A DNA stretch of 64,000 nt from contig NZ_VLKG01000001.1 in the NCBI RefSeq assembly GCF_007830255.1, positions 62,001 to 126,000 on the forward strand. The letters run 5' to 3'. Below, piece after piece: positions 25,034-36,309 of the stretch. Origin of the DNA: Azomonas agilis (GTDB lineage: Bacteria; Pseudomonadota; Gammaproteobacteria; Pseudomonadales; Pseudomonadaceae). How positions within the stretch are numbered: the first letter of the stretch is position 1; every line of letters begins with the position of its first letter. The notes under the pieces are model-generated. The model was not told the DNA's origin. It made no database searches and worked only from the letters and a program-made list of their open reading frames with translations. The position numbers and the translations under genes were made by a program.

Positions 25034-28000
25034 ATGCGTCTGAAAAGCATCAAGCTGGCGGGCTTTAAATCCTTTGTCGACCCCACCACCGTCAGCTTTC
25101 CCAGCAATATGTCGGCGGTGGTGGGGCCGAACGGGTGCGGCAAATCCAACATCATCGACGCTGTGCGTTGGGTGATGGGTGAAAGCTCGGCCAAGCACTT
25201 GCGCGGCGAGTCGATGACCGATGTGATCTTCAACGGCTCCACGGGCCGCAAACCGGTCTCCCAAGCCAGTATTGAGCTGATCTTCGATAACACTGACGGC
25301 ACCCTGCGTGGTGAATACGCGGCCTTTGCCGAAATTTCCATCCGCCGCCAAGTCACCCGTGATGGCCAGAACACCTATTTTTTAAACGGTACTCGCTGCC
25401 GCCGCCGCGACATTACCGATATTTTCCTCGGTACAGGTTTGGGGCCGCGCAGTTACGCCATCATCGAACAGGGCATGATTTCGCGCCTGATCGAAGCGCG
25501 TCCGGAAGATCTGCGCCACTTTATTGAGGAGGCGGCGGGGATTTCCAAATACAAAGAGCGGCGGCGCGAGACAGAGACCCGCATTCGCCATACCCAAGAA
25601 AACCTCGCCCGTCTGAGCGATTTGCGCTCCGAGCTGGAGCGGCAACTGGAACGCCTGCACCGCCAAGCCCAAACAGCGGAAAAATACCGTCAGTACAAGG
25701 CTGAAGAGCGTCAACTGAAGGCCCAACTCAGTGCGGTGCGGTGGCGGCAGTTCAACGAGCAGGTGGCGGCATGCGAACAGCGCAGCAGCCAACAGGAAAT
25801 CACCTTTGAAGCCCTGCTTGCTACTCAGCGCCACGCCGAAGCGGCCATCGAGCAACTGCGCGAAACGCACCACGAACACAACCAAGCCTTCCAGCAGGCC
25901 CAAGAAGGCTTTTATGGCGTGAGTGCGGAAATTGGCCGTTTGGAGCAAAGCCTCCAACACCGCCAGCAGCAGCTCAACCAGCTAAAAACCGATCTGGACG
26001 AAGGCCGCCGCCAACGACAAGAAGCCGAGTCGCATCTGGAGCAAGATCAAGCCCTGATCGCCCAACTGGATGAAGAACTGGCACACCTTGAGCCCGAGCG
26101 CGAGCTGGCCCAAGAAGAAGCCCTCGAAGCGGATGCACGACTGGACGAGGCCGAAGCCGCGCTGCAAGACTGGCAAGAGCGCTGGGAGCAGTTCAACCTG
26201 CACAGCGCTGAGCCCCAACGTAATGCTGAAGTTCAGCAGGCGCTGATCCAACAGTTAGAGCACAGCCTAGAACGGTTAGCCGAGCGCCAGCGCCGGGTTA
26301 AAGACGAACAATTACTGCTGGGCGATGCTCAAGAAGAAGCCCTGCAACAATCCTTAGAAGAACAGCTTGCCCTCAGCCAAGAGCAGCTGGAAGCCCTGAG
26401 CGACACCGAAGCCCAACTGCACCAGCAACTCGAAGGCACACTGGCCGAGCTGAAACAAATCCAACCGCGCCAACAGCAGACTCAAGCCGCGTTGCAACGA
26501 TTGGAAGGCCAGATCAGCTCCCTCGAACAACTGTGGCAATCCAGCTTGCAACCCGGCAATGGACTGGCTGAATGGCTGGAAGCGCAGCAACTTCAGCAGC
26601 ACCCCAAGTTGGCTGAATGCCTCAAAGCCGAAGCGGGCTGGGAGCGCGCGTTAGAAACCGTCCTCGCCCAAGACCTGCAAGCCCTTGTGTTGGAAGAGGA
26701 TTTTAGCCCTCTGCCGCTGGAGCAACTGCAACAGGGTGAACTGCGACTGATCCAGCAGCACACCCCCCAGCTTGCGCCTCAGGGTAGCCTGCTGGAACAG
26801 GTGCAAGCGCCCTGCGACCTCAGCCCTTGGTTGGCGCAGGTGTATACCGCAGAGTCCCTAGCTGAAGCACTGGAGCGTCGCCCTCAACTCGAAGACGGGC
26901 AAAGCCTGATTACCCGCGAAGGCTACTGGCTGAGCCGTCACTGGCTGCGGATTCAGCACAGCAGCGAAGGCCAAGGTGGTTTGTTAGCGCAGGCCAAAAA
27001 CCTCGAACAACTGCGCGCCCAACAACACGACACCGAAGCCGAGCTGCACCAGCTCAGCGAGCAACTGGAACAGCTCCAGACTCAGCGCCAACAGCAAGAG
27101 AACGCCCGCGAGCAGCAACGCCAACAATTGCAGCAGCTAAGTCGCCAACACAGCCAATGGGAAAGCCAGTACTCCGCCTGTCTGAGTAAACGCGAACAAC
27201 TGCGCCTGCGCTGCCAACGGCTGGAGCAAGAATTAGCGGAAATATCCGAACAGCGCACCCTCGAAACCGAGCAGCTCGGTGAAGCGCGCTTGATCCTGCA
27301 AGAAGCCGTGGATGCCATGGCACAGGTCATTGAGGAGCGCGACCTTCTGCACGCCGGTCGCAGCCAACTGCGCGAACAACTGGAGCAGCTGCGCCAAGGC
27401 ACGCGCCAGCACAAAGACAGGGCGCAACAATTGGCGATACAACTGGGTGCCCTACGCGCCCGTCACAGCAGCACCCTGCAAGGCTTAGAACGCCTGCACT
27501 CACAACGGGAACGCGCCCAAGAGCGCTGTGAACAGCTGAGCCTGATGCTGGAAGAAACCGCCGCACCTCAAGATGAACTGCATTTACAATTAGATGTGCT
27601 GCTCGAACAACGCCTTGAGCGCGAAACACTGCTGCAACAGACCCGCCAAGCCTTGGACGAGGTCGATCAGCAACTGCGTGACGAAGAAAAACGCCGCACT
27701 CAAAGCGAGCAACAAGCCCTAGCCCTACGCGGTCAGCTGGAACAGCAACGGCTGGAAACCCAAGCGCTACACCTGCAACGCCAAGCGCTCTACGACCATC
27801 TGCGAGCCGACGGCTATGAAGTTCAGGGGGTACTGGCCAACCTTCCTCCAGAGGCTAACGAGCCGGACTGGGTGCAGCGACTGGAAACCCTCGGCGAGCA
27901 AATTCAACGTCTTGGAGCTATTAACCTTGCGGCGATTGAGGAATATCAGCAGCAGTCCGAGCGCAAAGCCTATTTAGACGCGCAAAATGCCGACCTAGAA

Positions 28001-28522
28001 GAAGCCCTCAACACGCTGGATTCCGTGATCCGTAAAATTGACCAAGAAACCCGCCAGCGCTTTAAAGACACCTTCGACCAAATTAACGGCGGCCTACAAA
28101 ACCTATTCCCCAAGGTTTTTGGCGGCGGCACGGCGTGGCTGGAATTAACCGGGGAAGACCTACTGGACACAGGCGTAGCCATCATGGCCCGCCCACCGGG
28201 GAAAAAGAACAGCACCATTCACCTGCTCTCGGGTGGGGAAAAAGCCCTAACCGCGCTGGCCTTGGTGTTTGCCATCTTCCAGCTTAACCCTGCGCCCTTT
28301 TGCATGCTGGACGAAGTAGACGCCCCGCTGGACGATGCCAACGTGGGTCGCTACGCCCGTCTCGTAAAAGAAATGTCAGACCGGGTGCAATTCATCTACA
28401 TTTCGCACAACAAAATTGCCATGGAAATGGCCGATCAGCTCATGGGCGTTACCATGCACGAACCCGGTTGTTCTAGGCTCGTTTCAGTCAATATGGAGCA
28501 GGCATTAGCCATGGCAGAATAG
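25034..28522 (+). CDS. smc: Chromosome segregation ATPase SMC
   Basis: This 1162-residue SMC has an ABC-type head split across both ends. The Walker A GPNGCGKSN is at 31-39, the signature LSGGEK near 1065-1070, and the Walker B MLDEVDAPLDD near 1091. Between them lie two very Gln/Glu/Leu-rich coiled coils and a central hinge at roughly 500-640. It condenses and aligns newly replicated DNA with ScpA/ScpB; neither kleisin gene is in this window. Use of SMC rather than MukBEF argues against Enterobacterales or Vibrionales. The ATG is the start because the conserved opening RLKSIKLAGFKSF follows immediately. Confidence 0.97.
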   Translation: MRLKSIKLAGFKSFVDPTTVSFPSNMSAVVGPNGCGKSNIIDAVRWVMGESSAKHLRGESMTDVIFNGSTGRKPVSQASIELIFDNTDGTLRGEYAAFAEISIRRQVTRDGQNTYFLNGTRCRRRDITDIFLGTGLGPRSYAIIEQGMISRLIEARPEDLRHFIEEAAGISKYKERRRETETRIRHTQENLARLSDLRSELERQLERLHRQAQTAEKYRQYKAEERQLKAQLSAVRWRQFNEQVAACEQRSSQQEITFEALLATQRHAEAAIEQLRETHHEHNQAFQQAQEGFYGVSAEIGRLEQSLQHRQQQLNQLKTDLDEGRRQRQEAESHLEQDQALIAQLDEELAHLEPERELAQEEALEADARLDEAEAALQDWQERWEQFNLHSAEPQRNAEVQQALIQQLEHSLERLAERQRRVKDEQLLLGDAQEEALQQSLEEQLALSQEQLEALSDTEAQLHQQLEGTLAELKQIQPRQQQTQAALQRLEGQISSLEQLWQSSLQPGNGLAEWLEAQQLQQHPKLAECLKAEAGWERALETVLAQDLQALVLEEDFSPLPLEQLQQGELRLIQQHTPQLAPQGSLLEQVQAPCDLSPWLAQVYTAESLAEALERRPQLEDGQSLITREGYWLSRHWLRIQHSSEGQGGLLAQAKNLEQLRAQQHDTEAELHQLSEQLEQLQTQRQQQENAREQQRQQLQQLSRQHSQWESQYSACLSKREQLRLRCQRLEQELAEISEQRTLETEQLGEARLILQEAVDAMAQVIEERDLLHAGRSQLREQLEQLRQGTRQHKDRAQQLAIQLGALRARHSSTLQGLERLHSQRERAQERCEQLSLMLEETAAPQDELHLQLDVLLEQRLERETLLQQTRQALDEVDQQLRDEEKRRTQSEQQALALRGQLEQQRLETQALHLQRQALYDHLRADGYEVQGVLANLPPEANEPDWVQRLETLGEQIQRLGAINLAAIEEYQQQSERKAYLDAQNADLEEALNTLDSVIRKIDQETRQRFKDTFDQINGGLQNLFPKVFGGGTAWLELTGEDLLDTGVAIMARPPGKKNSTIHLLSGGEKALTALALVFAIFQLNPAPFCMLDEVDAPLDDANVGRYARLVKEMSDRVQFIYISHNKIAMEMADQLMGVTMHEPGCSRLVSVNMEQALAMAE

Positions 28523-28611
28523 ATTGAACATAGACGGCGTTTCTGCCCTTAAAATATGTTGTTAAATAGCGGGCATTTCTTACCGGCTATAACCTACGGG
28601 AGACTCAAGCG

Positions 28612-28743
28612 ATGCGGTACAAAAACATCCGAGGTCATGCTAGTTTGAAAATGCTCAACCATAGGCTAACGCCCCTGCGTCTGTCTAACACCCAGAGCAG
28701 CCAGCTGTCGGCTGTGATCATCACTGGACTTAGAGGTTATTAA
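28612..28743 (+). CDS. Possible 43-codon ORF overlapping the zipA start
   Basis: A short frame starts at ATG 28612 after a GGGAGA ribosome-like site 8 bases upstream. It runs 43 codons and stops at TAA 28741-28743, sharing one base with the zipA ATG (TAATG). The product would be basic, beginning [13 protein letters not shown] and ending TGLRGY, with no signal peptide or membrane helix. A good ribosome site plus a stop-start overlap is what a translationally coupled leader would look like. However, the composition is not distinctive and no homologue is recognised, so chance is quite possible. Confidence 0.35.
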   Translation: MRYKNIRGHASLKMLNHRLTPLRLSNTQSSQLSAVIITGLRGY

Positions 28744-29597
28744 TGGAAATCGGTCTGCGCGAATGGCTGATCCTCATCGGCATTGTAGTTATCCTGATCA
28801 TCCTGTTTGATGGATGGCGACGCATGCAGGGCGGGAAAAGTAAACTCAAATTAGAGCTGGATCAGAACGCCCATCCTTTGCCCGATGAACCCAATGATGC
28901 CGCCCCCCCAACCGAAGTGGTGGGCCCTGCACGCGTGGTAAATCGCCCCCGTGATCGTGACCCCTTACTTGAGGACGATTTGCCCTCCATCAGCACCGAA
29001 CCTCGTTCCCGCTCTGGGCACTTAGAGCCTGACCTTCAGGAATCCTTTGTGCTGGATATCCCTGACGACCCCCAGCGTCCAGAACTCAAAACCTACGACG
29101 AAGGAACCAGCCCTCGCCGTCCCTCCCAAGAAACAGCCTCCAAAAAGGATTTGCTGCCCATTGAGGAAGTGCTGGTTATTAATGTGATTGCCCGTGATAA
29201 CCCAGGATTTCGTGGCCCAGCGCTGCTGCAAAACATCTTGGAAAGCGGCCTGCGCTTTGGCGATATGAACATCTTCCACCGCCACGAAAGCATGACCGGC
29301 AATGGTGAAGTGTTGTTTTCTATGGCCAATGCGGTCAAACCCGGCACCTTTGACCTAGATGACATTGACCATTTCCACACCCGCGCTGTCAGCTTTTTCT
29401 TAGGGCTTCCGGGGCCACGTCATCCCAAACAAGCCTTTGATTTAATGCTGTCGGCGGCGCGTAAACTGTCCCAAGAGCTCAATGGTGAGTTGAAGGACGA
29501 TCAGCGCAGCGTATTGACCTCGCAGACCATTGAGCATTACCGGCAGCGCATCGTGGAATTTGAGCGCCGCCAGATGACCCTGTTTAAAAAACGCTGA
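28743..29597 (+). CDS. zipA: Cell division protein ZipA
   Basis: This 284-residue protein is anchored by its amino terminus. [20 protein letters not shown] forms the membrane helix, followed by a short basic patch. A Pro/Asp-rich unstructured linker covers about 35-140. The carboxyl FtsZ-binding domain begins at about 145 ([16 protein letters not shown]) and includes FHRHE and [14 protein letters not shown]. It tethers FtsZ polymers to the membrane in the divisome of Gammaproteobacteria. It follows smc, as in Pseudomonas, but the ligA gene that usually comes next is absent. A convergent cysB lies 31 bases away instead. An AGAGG ribosome site is present inside the preceding small ORF. Confidence 0.95.
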   Translation: MEIGLREWLILIGIVVILIILFDGWRRMQGGKSKLKLELDQNAHPLPDEPNDAAPPTEVVGPARVVNRPRDRDPLLEDDLPSISTEPRSRSGHLEPDLQESFVLDIPDDPQRPELKTYDEGTSPRRPSQETASKKDLLPIEEVLVINVIARDNPGFRGPALLQNILESGLRFGDMNIFHRHESMTGNGEVLFSMANAVKPGTFDLDDIDHFHTRAVSFFLGLPGPRHPKQAFDLMLSAARKLSQELNGELKDDQRSVLTSQTIEHYRQRIVEFERRQMTLFKKR

Positions 29598-29628
29598 TTT
29601 TACTTCGCTCTGTGTGCCGGTTTGCCCC

Positions 29629-30642
<1,014 letters not shown>

Positions 30643-30855
30643 TTATAACTGTACAAACTAAAATTCCGGCCATTATAGAACTTTTTTGAAGTTTTGCGGC
30701 CCCCTGTGCGGTATTTTTCTGTCCAGAGTTTTGTCCTGATTGCGTACATTTACATCCCTTAGAACGCGCTCAGAAAATGATACAGACATTTTTTAGAAAA
30801 GCGCTTTATTATCCCAAAAGAACCATAATTCAGAACTTATTCAAGGATTATCCTT

Positions 30856-31803
30856 ATGCATCAGCCTCGTATCGGTATTCTCGGTACTGGAGCCATCGGC
30901 GGTTTTTACGGCTTAATGCTGGCAAAAGCGGCGCAGGAAGTTCATTTTCTGCTGCGTAGTGATTACGAGCAGGTGGCTAAGCATGGATTACGCGTAAACA
31001 GCGTGACCCAAGGACAATTGCAACTGAGTCCACCGATTTACCGAGATGCGGCGGATATGCCCCCTTGTGACTGGATTTTTATCGCCACCAAAACCACCAG
31101 TAACCCAGATCTGGTACCGGCGATCCTCAAGGTGGCTGCTCCCGAAGCCAAGATTGTGCTGATGCAAAACGGCCTAGGGGTTGAAGATGCCCTACGCCCA
31201 CTACTGCCAGGCAATCTGCATCTATTAGGCGGGCTGTGTTTTATCTGTGCTCACCGAGGCGAACAGGGCATTATCGAACATGAAGCCATGGGCGGAATTA
31301 ACCTCGCCTACCACTCCGGCCCCGCATCCGATCCGGCTCAGCAACTGGCTATCGCGCAACAGGCAGCGAATTGGTTTAAGTCCGCAGGCTTAGATGCCAA
31401 CGCCATGCAGGATTTAGCCACCGCCCGCTGGCAAAAACTGGTATGGAATGCGCCCTATAACGGCCTTTCTGTGGTGCTCAATAGCGGTACGGAAGCTCTG
31501 ATGCAACACCCTGATACCTTGGCCCTGATTCAAGACATCATGCAGGAAGTGACAGGAGCAGCACGGGCCTGTGGTCATCCCTTGCCGGAAGACTTAGTTG
31601 GGAAAATGCTGAAAAACACCCAACGCATGTCCGACTATCTGCCCAGTATGTACCATGACTTTGCCCTCAAGCGCCCGATGGAACTCGAAGCCATCTACGA
31701 ACGAGCGTTACAACAAGCCCACCAAGTAGGCTTTGCCATGCCTAAAACCCAAATGCTGCTGCACAGCCTAAAATTCTTGGAACAACGTAGCCTAAGTCAC
31801 TGA
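30856..31803 (+). CDS. 2-dehydropantoate 2-reductase (PanE/ApbA family)
   Basis: This 315-residue protein has the NADPH-binding GxGxxG loop GILGTGAIGG near residues 7-16. The family's catalytic segment ARWQKLVWNAPYNGL (Lys then Asn) lies near 193-207, and the helical carboxyl domain ends with an RPMELEAIYE motif. The family reduces ketopantoate to pantoate in coenzyme A synthesis, although genomes often carry paralogues acting on other 2-oxo acids, so panE is not asserted. An AAGGAT ribosome site lies just before the ATG. It is transcribed away from cysB and ends before a 10-bp stem-loop. Confidence 0.88.
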   Translation: MHQPRIGILGTGAIGGFYGLMLAKAAQEVHFLLRSDYEQVAKHGLRVNSVTQGQLQLSPPIYRDAADMPPCDWIFIATKTTSNPDLVPAILKVAAPEAKIVLMQNGLGVEDALRPLLPGNLHLLGGLCFICAHRGEQGIIEHEAMGGINLAYHSGPASDPAQQLAIAQQAANWFKSAGLDANAMQDLATARWQKLVWNAPYNGLSVVLNSGTEALMQHPDTLALIQDIMQEVTGAARACGHPLPEDLVGKMLKNTQRMSDYLPSMYHDFALKRPMELEAIYERALQQAHQVGFAMPKTQMLLHSLKFLEQRSLSH

Positions 31804-31842
31804 ATATACTGGGCCTATGCCAGTACAGAGCTTTTAGTACTA

Positions 31843-31870
31843 AGACAGAGCCTCTTGTAAGGCTCTGTCT
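31843..31870. terminator. Stem-loop after the ketopantoate reductase gene
   Basis: AGACAGAGCC at 31843-31852 pairs exactly with GGCTCTGTCT at 31861-31870 around an 8-base loop. The position 40 bases after a stop fits a transcript end, but the T-run is weak. Confidence 0.5.
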
Positions 31871-31914
31871 ACTGAGACTCGACACTACCTCGCAGCATCC
31901 GCTATCCTATATCA

Positions 31915-31933
31915 AATGATATAATTTCTCATT
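31915..31933. promoter_or_regulatory. Fur box before the second FecI-type sigma gene
   Basis: AATGATATAATTTCTCATT is nearly the same as the Fur box of unit 1 and the common Fur form. The AATGA/TCATT ends are inverted repeats. It lies 124 bases before the sigma start, implying a longer untranslated leader than in unit 1. Confidence 0.75.
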
Positions 31934-32057
31934 TCAACGAGCACACCTAGTTACACATCCCAATACCTGCCTGACGCACTGCGCCCCTATGCACCAGACG
32001 CATGACGGGGATGAATGGCAATGCCTCTTGGGACATCCTCAGTAGGAGTGATGCGCT

Positions 32058-32567
32058 ATGCCGGTTTCCGATATAAGAGAGCAACAGACGGTCGATAGCC
32101 TTTATCGTCAACATCATGACTGGCTCAAGGCTTGGCTCTACAAACGCTTGGCCTGTTCAGCCACCGCCGCTGATCTGGCCCACGACACCTTTTTGCGTTT
32201 AATCACCAGCCGCCAAGTGGGCCAAGTACAACAGCCCAAAGCGTACCTAGGTAATATCGCGCGGGGTTTGCTGATTGACCGTTACCGTCGGCATGCCTTG
32301 GAACAAGCCTATCTGGAAAGCCTAGCGGCCCTGCCTGAACCCCTAGAGATTTCATCCGAACAGCGCTTGATGATTTTGGAAACCCTGCTAGAAATCGACC
32401 GCATGTTAGATGGGCTGAGTGAGCGCACCCGGACGATTTTCTGCATGACCCAGTTTGATGGCTTGAGCTATGTGCAAATCAGCCAACGGCTGAATATTTC
32501 CACCAATACCGTGCGCAAACATTTTGTACAGGCGCTGACCCAATGCCTGTTACTGATTGAGGATTAG
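32058..32567 (+). CDS. ECF sigma factor, FecI type (iron uptake unit 2)
   Basis: This 169-residue sigma factor has region 2 (YRQHHDWLKAWLYKRLACS, then AADLAHDTFLRLI) and region 4 (RTIFCMTQFDGLSYVQISQR, then LNISTNTVRKHFVQAL). It belongs to the same family as unit 1 but differs enough to have its own promoter and partner specificity. Expression should be Fur-controlled through the box at 31915-31933. The fecR-like gene begins 3 bases after its stop, and the receptor follows. A GTAGGAGTG ribosome site supports the ATG. Confidence 0.92.
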   Translation: MPVSDIREQQTVDSLYRQHHDWLKAWLYKRLACSATAADLAHDTFLRLITSRQVGQVQQPKAYLGNIARGLLIDRYRRHALEQAYLESLAALPEPLEISSEQRLMILETLLEIDRMLDGLSERTRTIFCMTQFDGLSYVQISQRLNISTNTVRKHFVQALTQCLLLIED

Positions 32568-32570
32568 GTC

Positions 32571-33521
32571 GTGCAACCTCCCCGCCCACTGGAGCACGAC
32601 ATCTTAGAGGCCGCAGCGCGCTGGTACGCTGACCTGCATATATCTCCCGACTGCCCGGACACACGCAAAGCCCATCAGCAATGGTTGGCATCAGATCCGC
32701 GCCACCGTCAGGCTTGGGCTCGGGTGGAAAAGCTGCAACACAAGCTGGGCATTTTACCCACTCCTATTGCCCATCCCAGCCTGCGCGGGGCGCAACTACG
32801 GCGGCGGGAGATGCTTAAGCTGTGCAGCCTGCTCTTGGTGGGTACAGGCGGCGCTATGAGCGCTTGGCATCTGCCTTGGTACGACTGGACAGCCGATCAG
32901 CGCACCGCTACCGGCGAACGCCGCCGCATACGGCTGGCCGATGGTGGGCATCTGGAGTTAAACACCAATACCGCACTGGATATTCGCTACAGTGAACAGT
33001 GGCGGGAGATTCGGTTGTATTCCGGGGAAATTTGGATTGAAACCGCCCCTGACTCTTTAGCCCGCCCCTTTATCGTTAATACAGCACAAGGCCGCGTACA
33101 GGCTCTAGGTACTCGGTTTCTGGTACGCACCGAAGCTGATAAGACCTCTGTGGGCGTACTCCAACACCGAGTCGCCATCCAGCCTACGGCCTTACCCGAA
33201 GCCAACGTACAACTGGAGGCAGGCCAATATTTGGAATTTTCCGCACGGCATATTGGCCCCATCCAACTGCTGGATCGCAACGCCGATGCGTGGACGCGGG
33301 ATATGCTGATTATCAACGACTGGCGCTTAGGGGATTTTATCGCAGAGCTTTCCCGCTACCGTTCCGGGCACCTAAGCTGTGACCCCAGCGTGGCTGAGCT
33401 GCGCATTTCCGGGGCCTTCCACCTTAAAAATACAGATCTGGTGTTAGAAAATCTGTCCGGCACTCTGCCGGTACGCCCCCTGTATTTCACCCGTTATTGG
33501 ACACGGTTAGTCGCCCGTTAA
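32571..33521 (+). CDS. FecR-type anti-sigma/sigma regulator (unit 2), GTG start
   Basis: This 316-residue protein begins at GTG and has the DUF4880 sigma-binding domain (EAAARWYADLHIS). A membrane helix lies near 80-100 (LCSLLLVGTGGAMSAWHLP). The periplasmic FecR domain follows (TATGERRRIRLADGGHLELN), and the end is receptor-contacting (AELRISGAFHLKNTDLVLEN). It should hold or activate the preceding sigma factor according to occupancy of the downstream receptor. Trp and charged residues at the amino end match unit 1, as expected for paralogues. Confidence 0.92.
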   Translation: MQPPRPLEHDILEAAARWYADLHISPDCPDTRKAHQQWLASDPRHRQAWARVEKLQHKLGILPTPIAHPSLRGAQLRRREMLKLCSLLLVGTGGAMSAWHLPWYDWTADQRTATGERRRIRLADGGHLELNTNTALDIRYSEQWREIRLYSGEIWIETAPDSLARPFIVNTAQGRVQALGTRFLVRTEADKTSVGVLQHRVAIQPTALPEANVQLEAGQYLEFSARHIGPIQLLDRNADAWTRDMLIINDWRLGDFIAELSRYRSGHLSCDPSVAELRISGAFHLKNTDLVLENLSGTLPVRPLYFTRYWTRLVAR

Positions 33522-33616
33522 GCGCAATTTTTTGGAAGGATGTTGTTGATTTTGATTTTCGTTCGGCTTGGTAGGTAGAGCAACTCCAATCACTACCTAC
33601 AGACTCAGGAGTCAGC

Positions 33617-36052
33617 ATGTCCCCTCAGCCGAACCACCGCCATCACCTGATTCACATCACCCGCCGATGGTCACTGGAGCGCGCCATTCACCTCAGTCTA
33701 CTGAGTACGGCCTTAACATCCTTCGATTCTGTGCTGTTCAACACGCCCGCTTGGGCACAAACCACGGCTTACGAATACGACTTCAATATTCCCTCAGGCT
33801 CGCTGGATTCTGCACTAGCACACTTCGCTAAAGTAACCGGCATCACCCTTTCCTTTAGCCCAGACAACGCCCGTAATCAGCAATCCCAAGGCTTACAAGG
33901 CCGCTACAGCCCTGACCAAGCCCTACAACGTCTGCTGGAATCCAGCAACCTTCGAGCAACCCCTCAAGCCAACGGCAGCTTTTCCCTGCACCCGATTAGT
34001 GATGGCAGCAGCAACGACAGCGATATGGAGCTATCGGCCATTGCCGTGGTGGAAGACCAAGAGCACAGCGGAAGTTATCGTGCGCCCCAAACGGCTATTG
34101 GAGACAAATTCAACACCCCTTTTTTAGACCAAACCCAAACCAGCTACAGCGTCACTCAACAGGTGCTGAACGATTTTGCGGTGGAAAACCTTGAGGAAAC
34201 CATCAAATTCGTTCCCGGCATCACGGTGGGCAACAATTTTGGCGGTACTCAGGACTCCTTGGTTAAACGCGGTTTTGGCAGCGGTACGGATGGCGGGGTT
34301 TTGCGCGATGGCATCCGTACCAGCCGTGGACGCAACTTCAACAGCATCACCACCGAACGGGTCGAAGTGCTTAAAGGCCCTGCATCCCTGCTCTACGGCA
34401 TGCAAGAGCCCGGTGGGGTGATTAACGTCATCACTAAAAAGCCCACCTACGAATGGCGCGCTACTCTGGGCGGCCAAATGATTGATGAGGGGGGCGGAAG
34501 TAGTTACATCGACGTATCCGGCCCACTGGGTGCAGGCTTTGCCTTTCGACTGATCGGCCAATACCGAGATGAGGATTATTGGCGTAACTTTGGAGTCAAC
34601 CGTGACAAGGTAATCGCCCCCTCACTGGCCTTTGAGAACGACAAACTCTCGTTCAACCTGTCCTACGAATACTCCGACTACTCCACCGTACTGGATCGGG
34701 GAGCCTTTTTCTACAATGGCCGCCATGTCGGTAGTCGCTCTCGCCGGCTGGATGAACATTGGACACGCATCAACGGCCACCGCCAGTATGCCAGTACCAC
34801 CTTGGAATACCGTTTTTCACCCACCTCGCGCCTACGTTTTAACTACGGTTGGAACGAGGACTCCTCAGCCGACTACCAAGCCGACCCCAACAGCTACAAC
34901 CCAAGTACCGGAGACTTACGGCGGCGCTTTCGCAGTAACCCCAACTTTGAGAAAGACCGTTACTACGCCGCCTTAGATTGGCTCAATGAACTTAACCTGC
35001 TGGGGATGCGCCACGAATTAACTCTGGGTGCTGACCACGAACGCCACGATGAATCAACAGACGTATTTCTACAGGGCCCTAACCAGTGGGGCTTTTTCCC
35101 CGATTCACCGCAGTATGGAAATCTGCACCCCGTTGGCTCACCGAACTTAAGCAACAGTAATCAAAACTCAAGGGTACGAATGCTGTCCCTATACGCCAAA
35201 GACAACATCCATATCGGTGAACACTGGATTCTTTCTCTGGGTCTACGCCACCAAAGGTTTCGCCAGCGGGATGGCCAGGGTATTCCCTATCAAATCGGAA
35301 CTAATGTAAACAAAAGCAAAAACCTGCCTTTTGCGGGAATCGTCTATAAAATCAACGATCAGTTTTCCCTCTACGCCAACTACAGCGAATCCTATAAACC
35401 CAATACCATCACGGCCGGACAACCTACTGAAGGAGGAAGCGAGCCTGAGGAAGGCCGTCAGTATGAGTTTGGTCTGCGTTACGACAACGGCTGGTTGTCG
35501 GGCTTGATTACTTGGTACGACATCTTCAAAGAAAATATTCAGGTGAATGAAAATGTTGGCGGCCAACTGGTTACTCGCACTGTGGGTGAAGCCCGTTCAC
35601 GGGGTTGGGAAGCTAGCCTCAACGGGCAGCTAAACGAACACTGGAATCTGATCGCCAACTACGCCTACACCGATGCCGAAATATCCAAGGACATACCCGC
35701 CAACCGGAACAATGATATGGTCAACGTCGCCCGCAATGTGGCCGGTATGTTCCTCTCTTACGATGTTTCACAAAACCTAGTACCCGGCAAGCTACGGATC
35801 GGAGGGGGAGCCCGTTACGTGGGTAAACGCGAAGGGGACGTGGCCAACACTTTTGAGCTCTCCAGCTATACCACCTACGATGCCTTTGTGTCTTGGAGTA
35901 TGCCGCACCTAATTGACAAAAATGCGCGCCTGCAACTGAACGTCGATAACCTAACGGATAAGCACTACTTCGTATCCAGTGGCGGTACGAACAACCGAGT
36001 CTCTTGGGGGCCTGAGCGCATCTTTAGCCTATCCGGTAGTGTGGATTTTTAA
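33617..36052 (+). CDS. TonB-dependent siderophore receptor with STN signalling domain (unit 2)
   Basis: This 811-residue outer-membrane receptor has a rather long amino-terminal leader, with likely cleavage near PAWA at about residue 47. The STN domain is next (YDFNIPSGSLDSALAHFAKV). The plug includes VEVLKGPASLLYGM and EPGGVINVITKKP, and the barrel ends in LSGSVDF. It works with the FecI/FecR pair immediately upstream. The barrel differs widely from unit 1, so a different ferric siderophore is expected. The 95 bases before it contain GGAAGG followed by CGTT about 20 bases on, which may be the sigma-dependent promoter, though this is only suggestive. Confidence 0.92.
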   Translation: MSPQPNHRHHLIHITRRWSLERAIHLSLLSTALTSFDSVLFNTPAWAQTTAYEYDFNIPSGSLDSALAHFAKVTGITLSFSPDNARNQQSQGLQGRYSPDQALQRLLESSNLRATPQANGSFSLHPISDGSSNDSDMELSAIAVVEDQEHSGSYRAPQTAIGDKFNTPFLDQTQTSYSVTQQVLNDFAVENLEETIKFVPGITVGNNFGGTQDSLVKRGFGSGTDGGVLRDGIRTSRGRNFNSITTERVEVLKGPASLLYGMQEPGGVINVITKKPTYEWRATLGGQMIDEGGGSSYIDVSGPLGAGFAFRLIGQYRDEDYWRNFGVNRDKVIAPSLAFENDKLSFNLSYEYSDYSTVLDRGAFFYNGRHVGSRSRRLDEHWTRINGHRQYASTTLEYRFSPTSRLRFNYGWNEDSSADYQADPNSYNPSTGDLRRRFRSNPNFEKDRYYAALDWLNELNLLGMRHELTLGADHERHDESTDVFLQGPNQWGFFPDSPQYGNLHPVGSPNLSNSNQNSRVRMLSLYAKDNIHIGEHWILSLGLRHQRFRQRDGQGIPYQIGTNVNKSKNLPFAGIVYKINDQFSLYANYSESYKPNTITAGQPTEGGSEPEEGRQYEFGLRYDNGWLSGLITWYDIFKENIQVNENVGGQLVTRTVGEARSRGWEASLNGQLNEHWNLIANYAYTDAEISKDIPANRNNDMVNVARNVAGMFLSYDVSQNLVPGKLRIGGGARYVGKREGDVANTFELSSYTTYDAFVSWSMPHLIDKNARLQLNVDNLTDKHYFVSSGGTNNRVSWGPERIFSLSGSVDF

Positions 36053-36309
36053 AGCAAAACCATCTTTAATCACTGGCCCCTTAGGGCAAGGGTTCGCTAA
36101 TGGGGGCCTCAATATTGTCCATTTCCGCTGCATTCCCAGAATGACTCAACAGCTTTTCCAGTATTCATGCTTGAATGCTCCAGCACACTCAGCCTGTGCT
36201 GGATAGCGGCCCCTCGCTATCTTCCAATGGAGAAGCATTTGAGCTTACCTAATCCGCTGTATGCAACCCTATCGGCCATCCCTCACTGCTCTTCTTGGCG
36301 GGCGGCCTT
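36053..36309. other. Gap between receptor 2 and the methyltransferase gene
   Basis: This is 257 bases without a recognisable gene. The only structure seen is a 7-bp stem-loop, CCAGCAC/GTGCTGG with a 9-base loop, at 36180-36202, which might end the receptor transcript. Confidence 0.4.

Noticed and set aside
24970-25045. A 22-codon GTG frame overlapping the smc start
   Set aside because: It has an AAGGA site but is very short and has no overlap of the TGATG type; chance is the simpler explanation.
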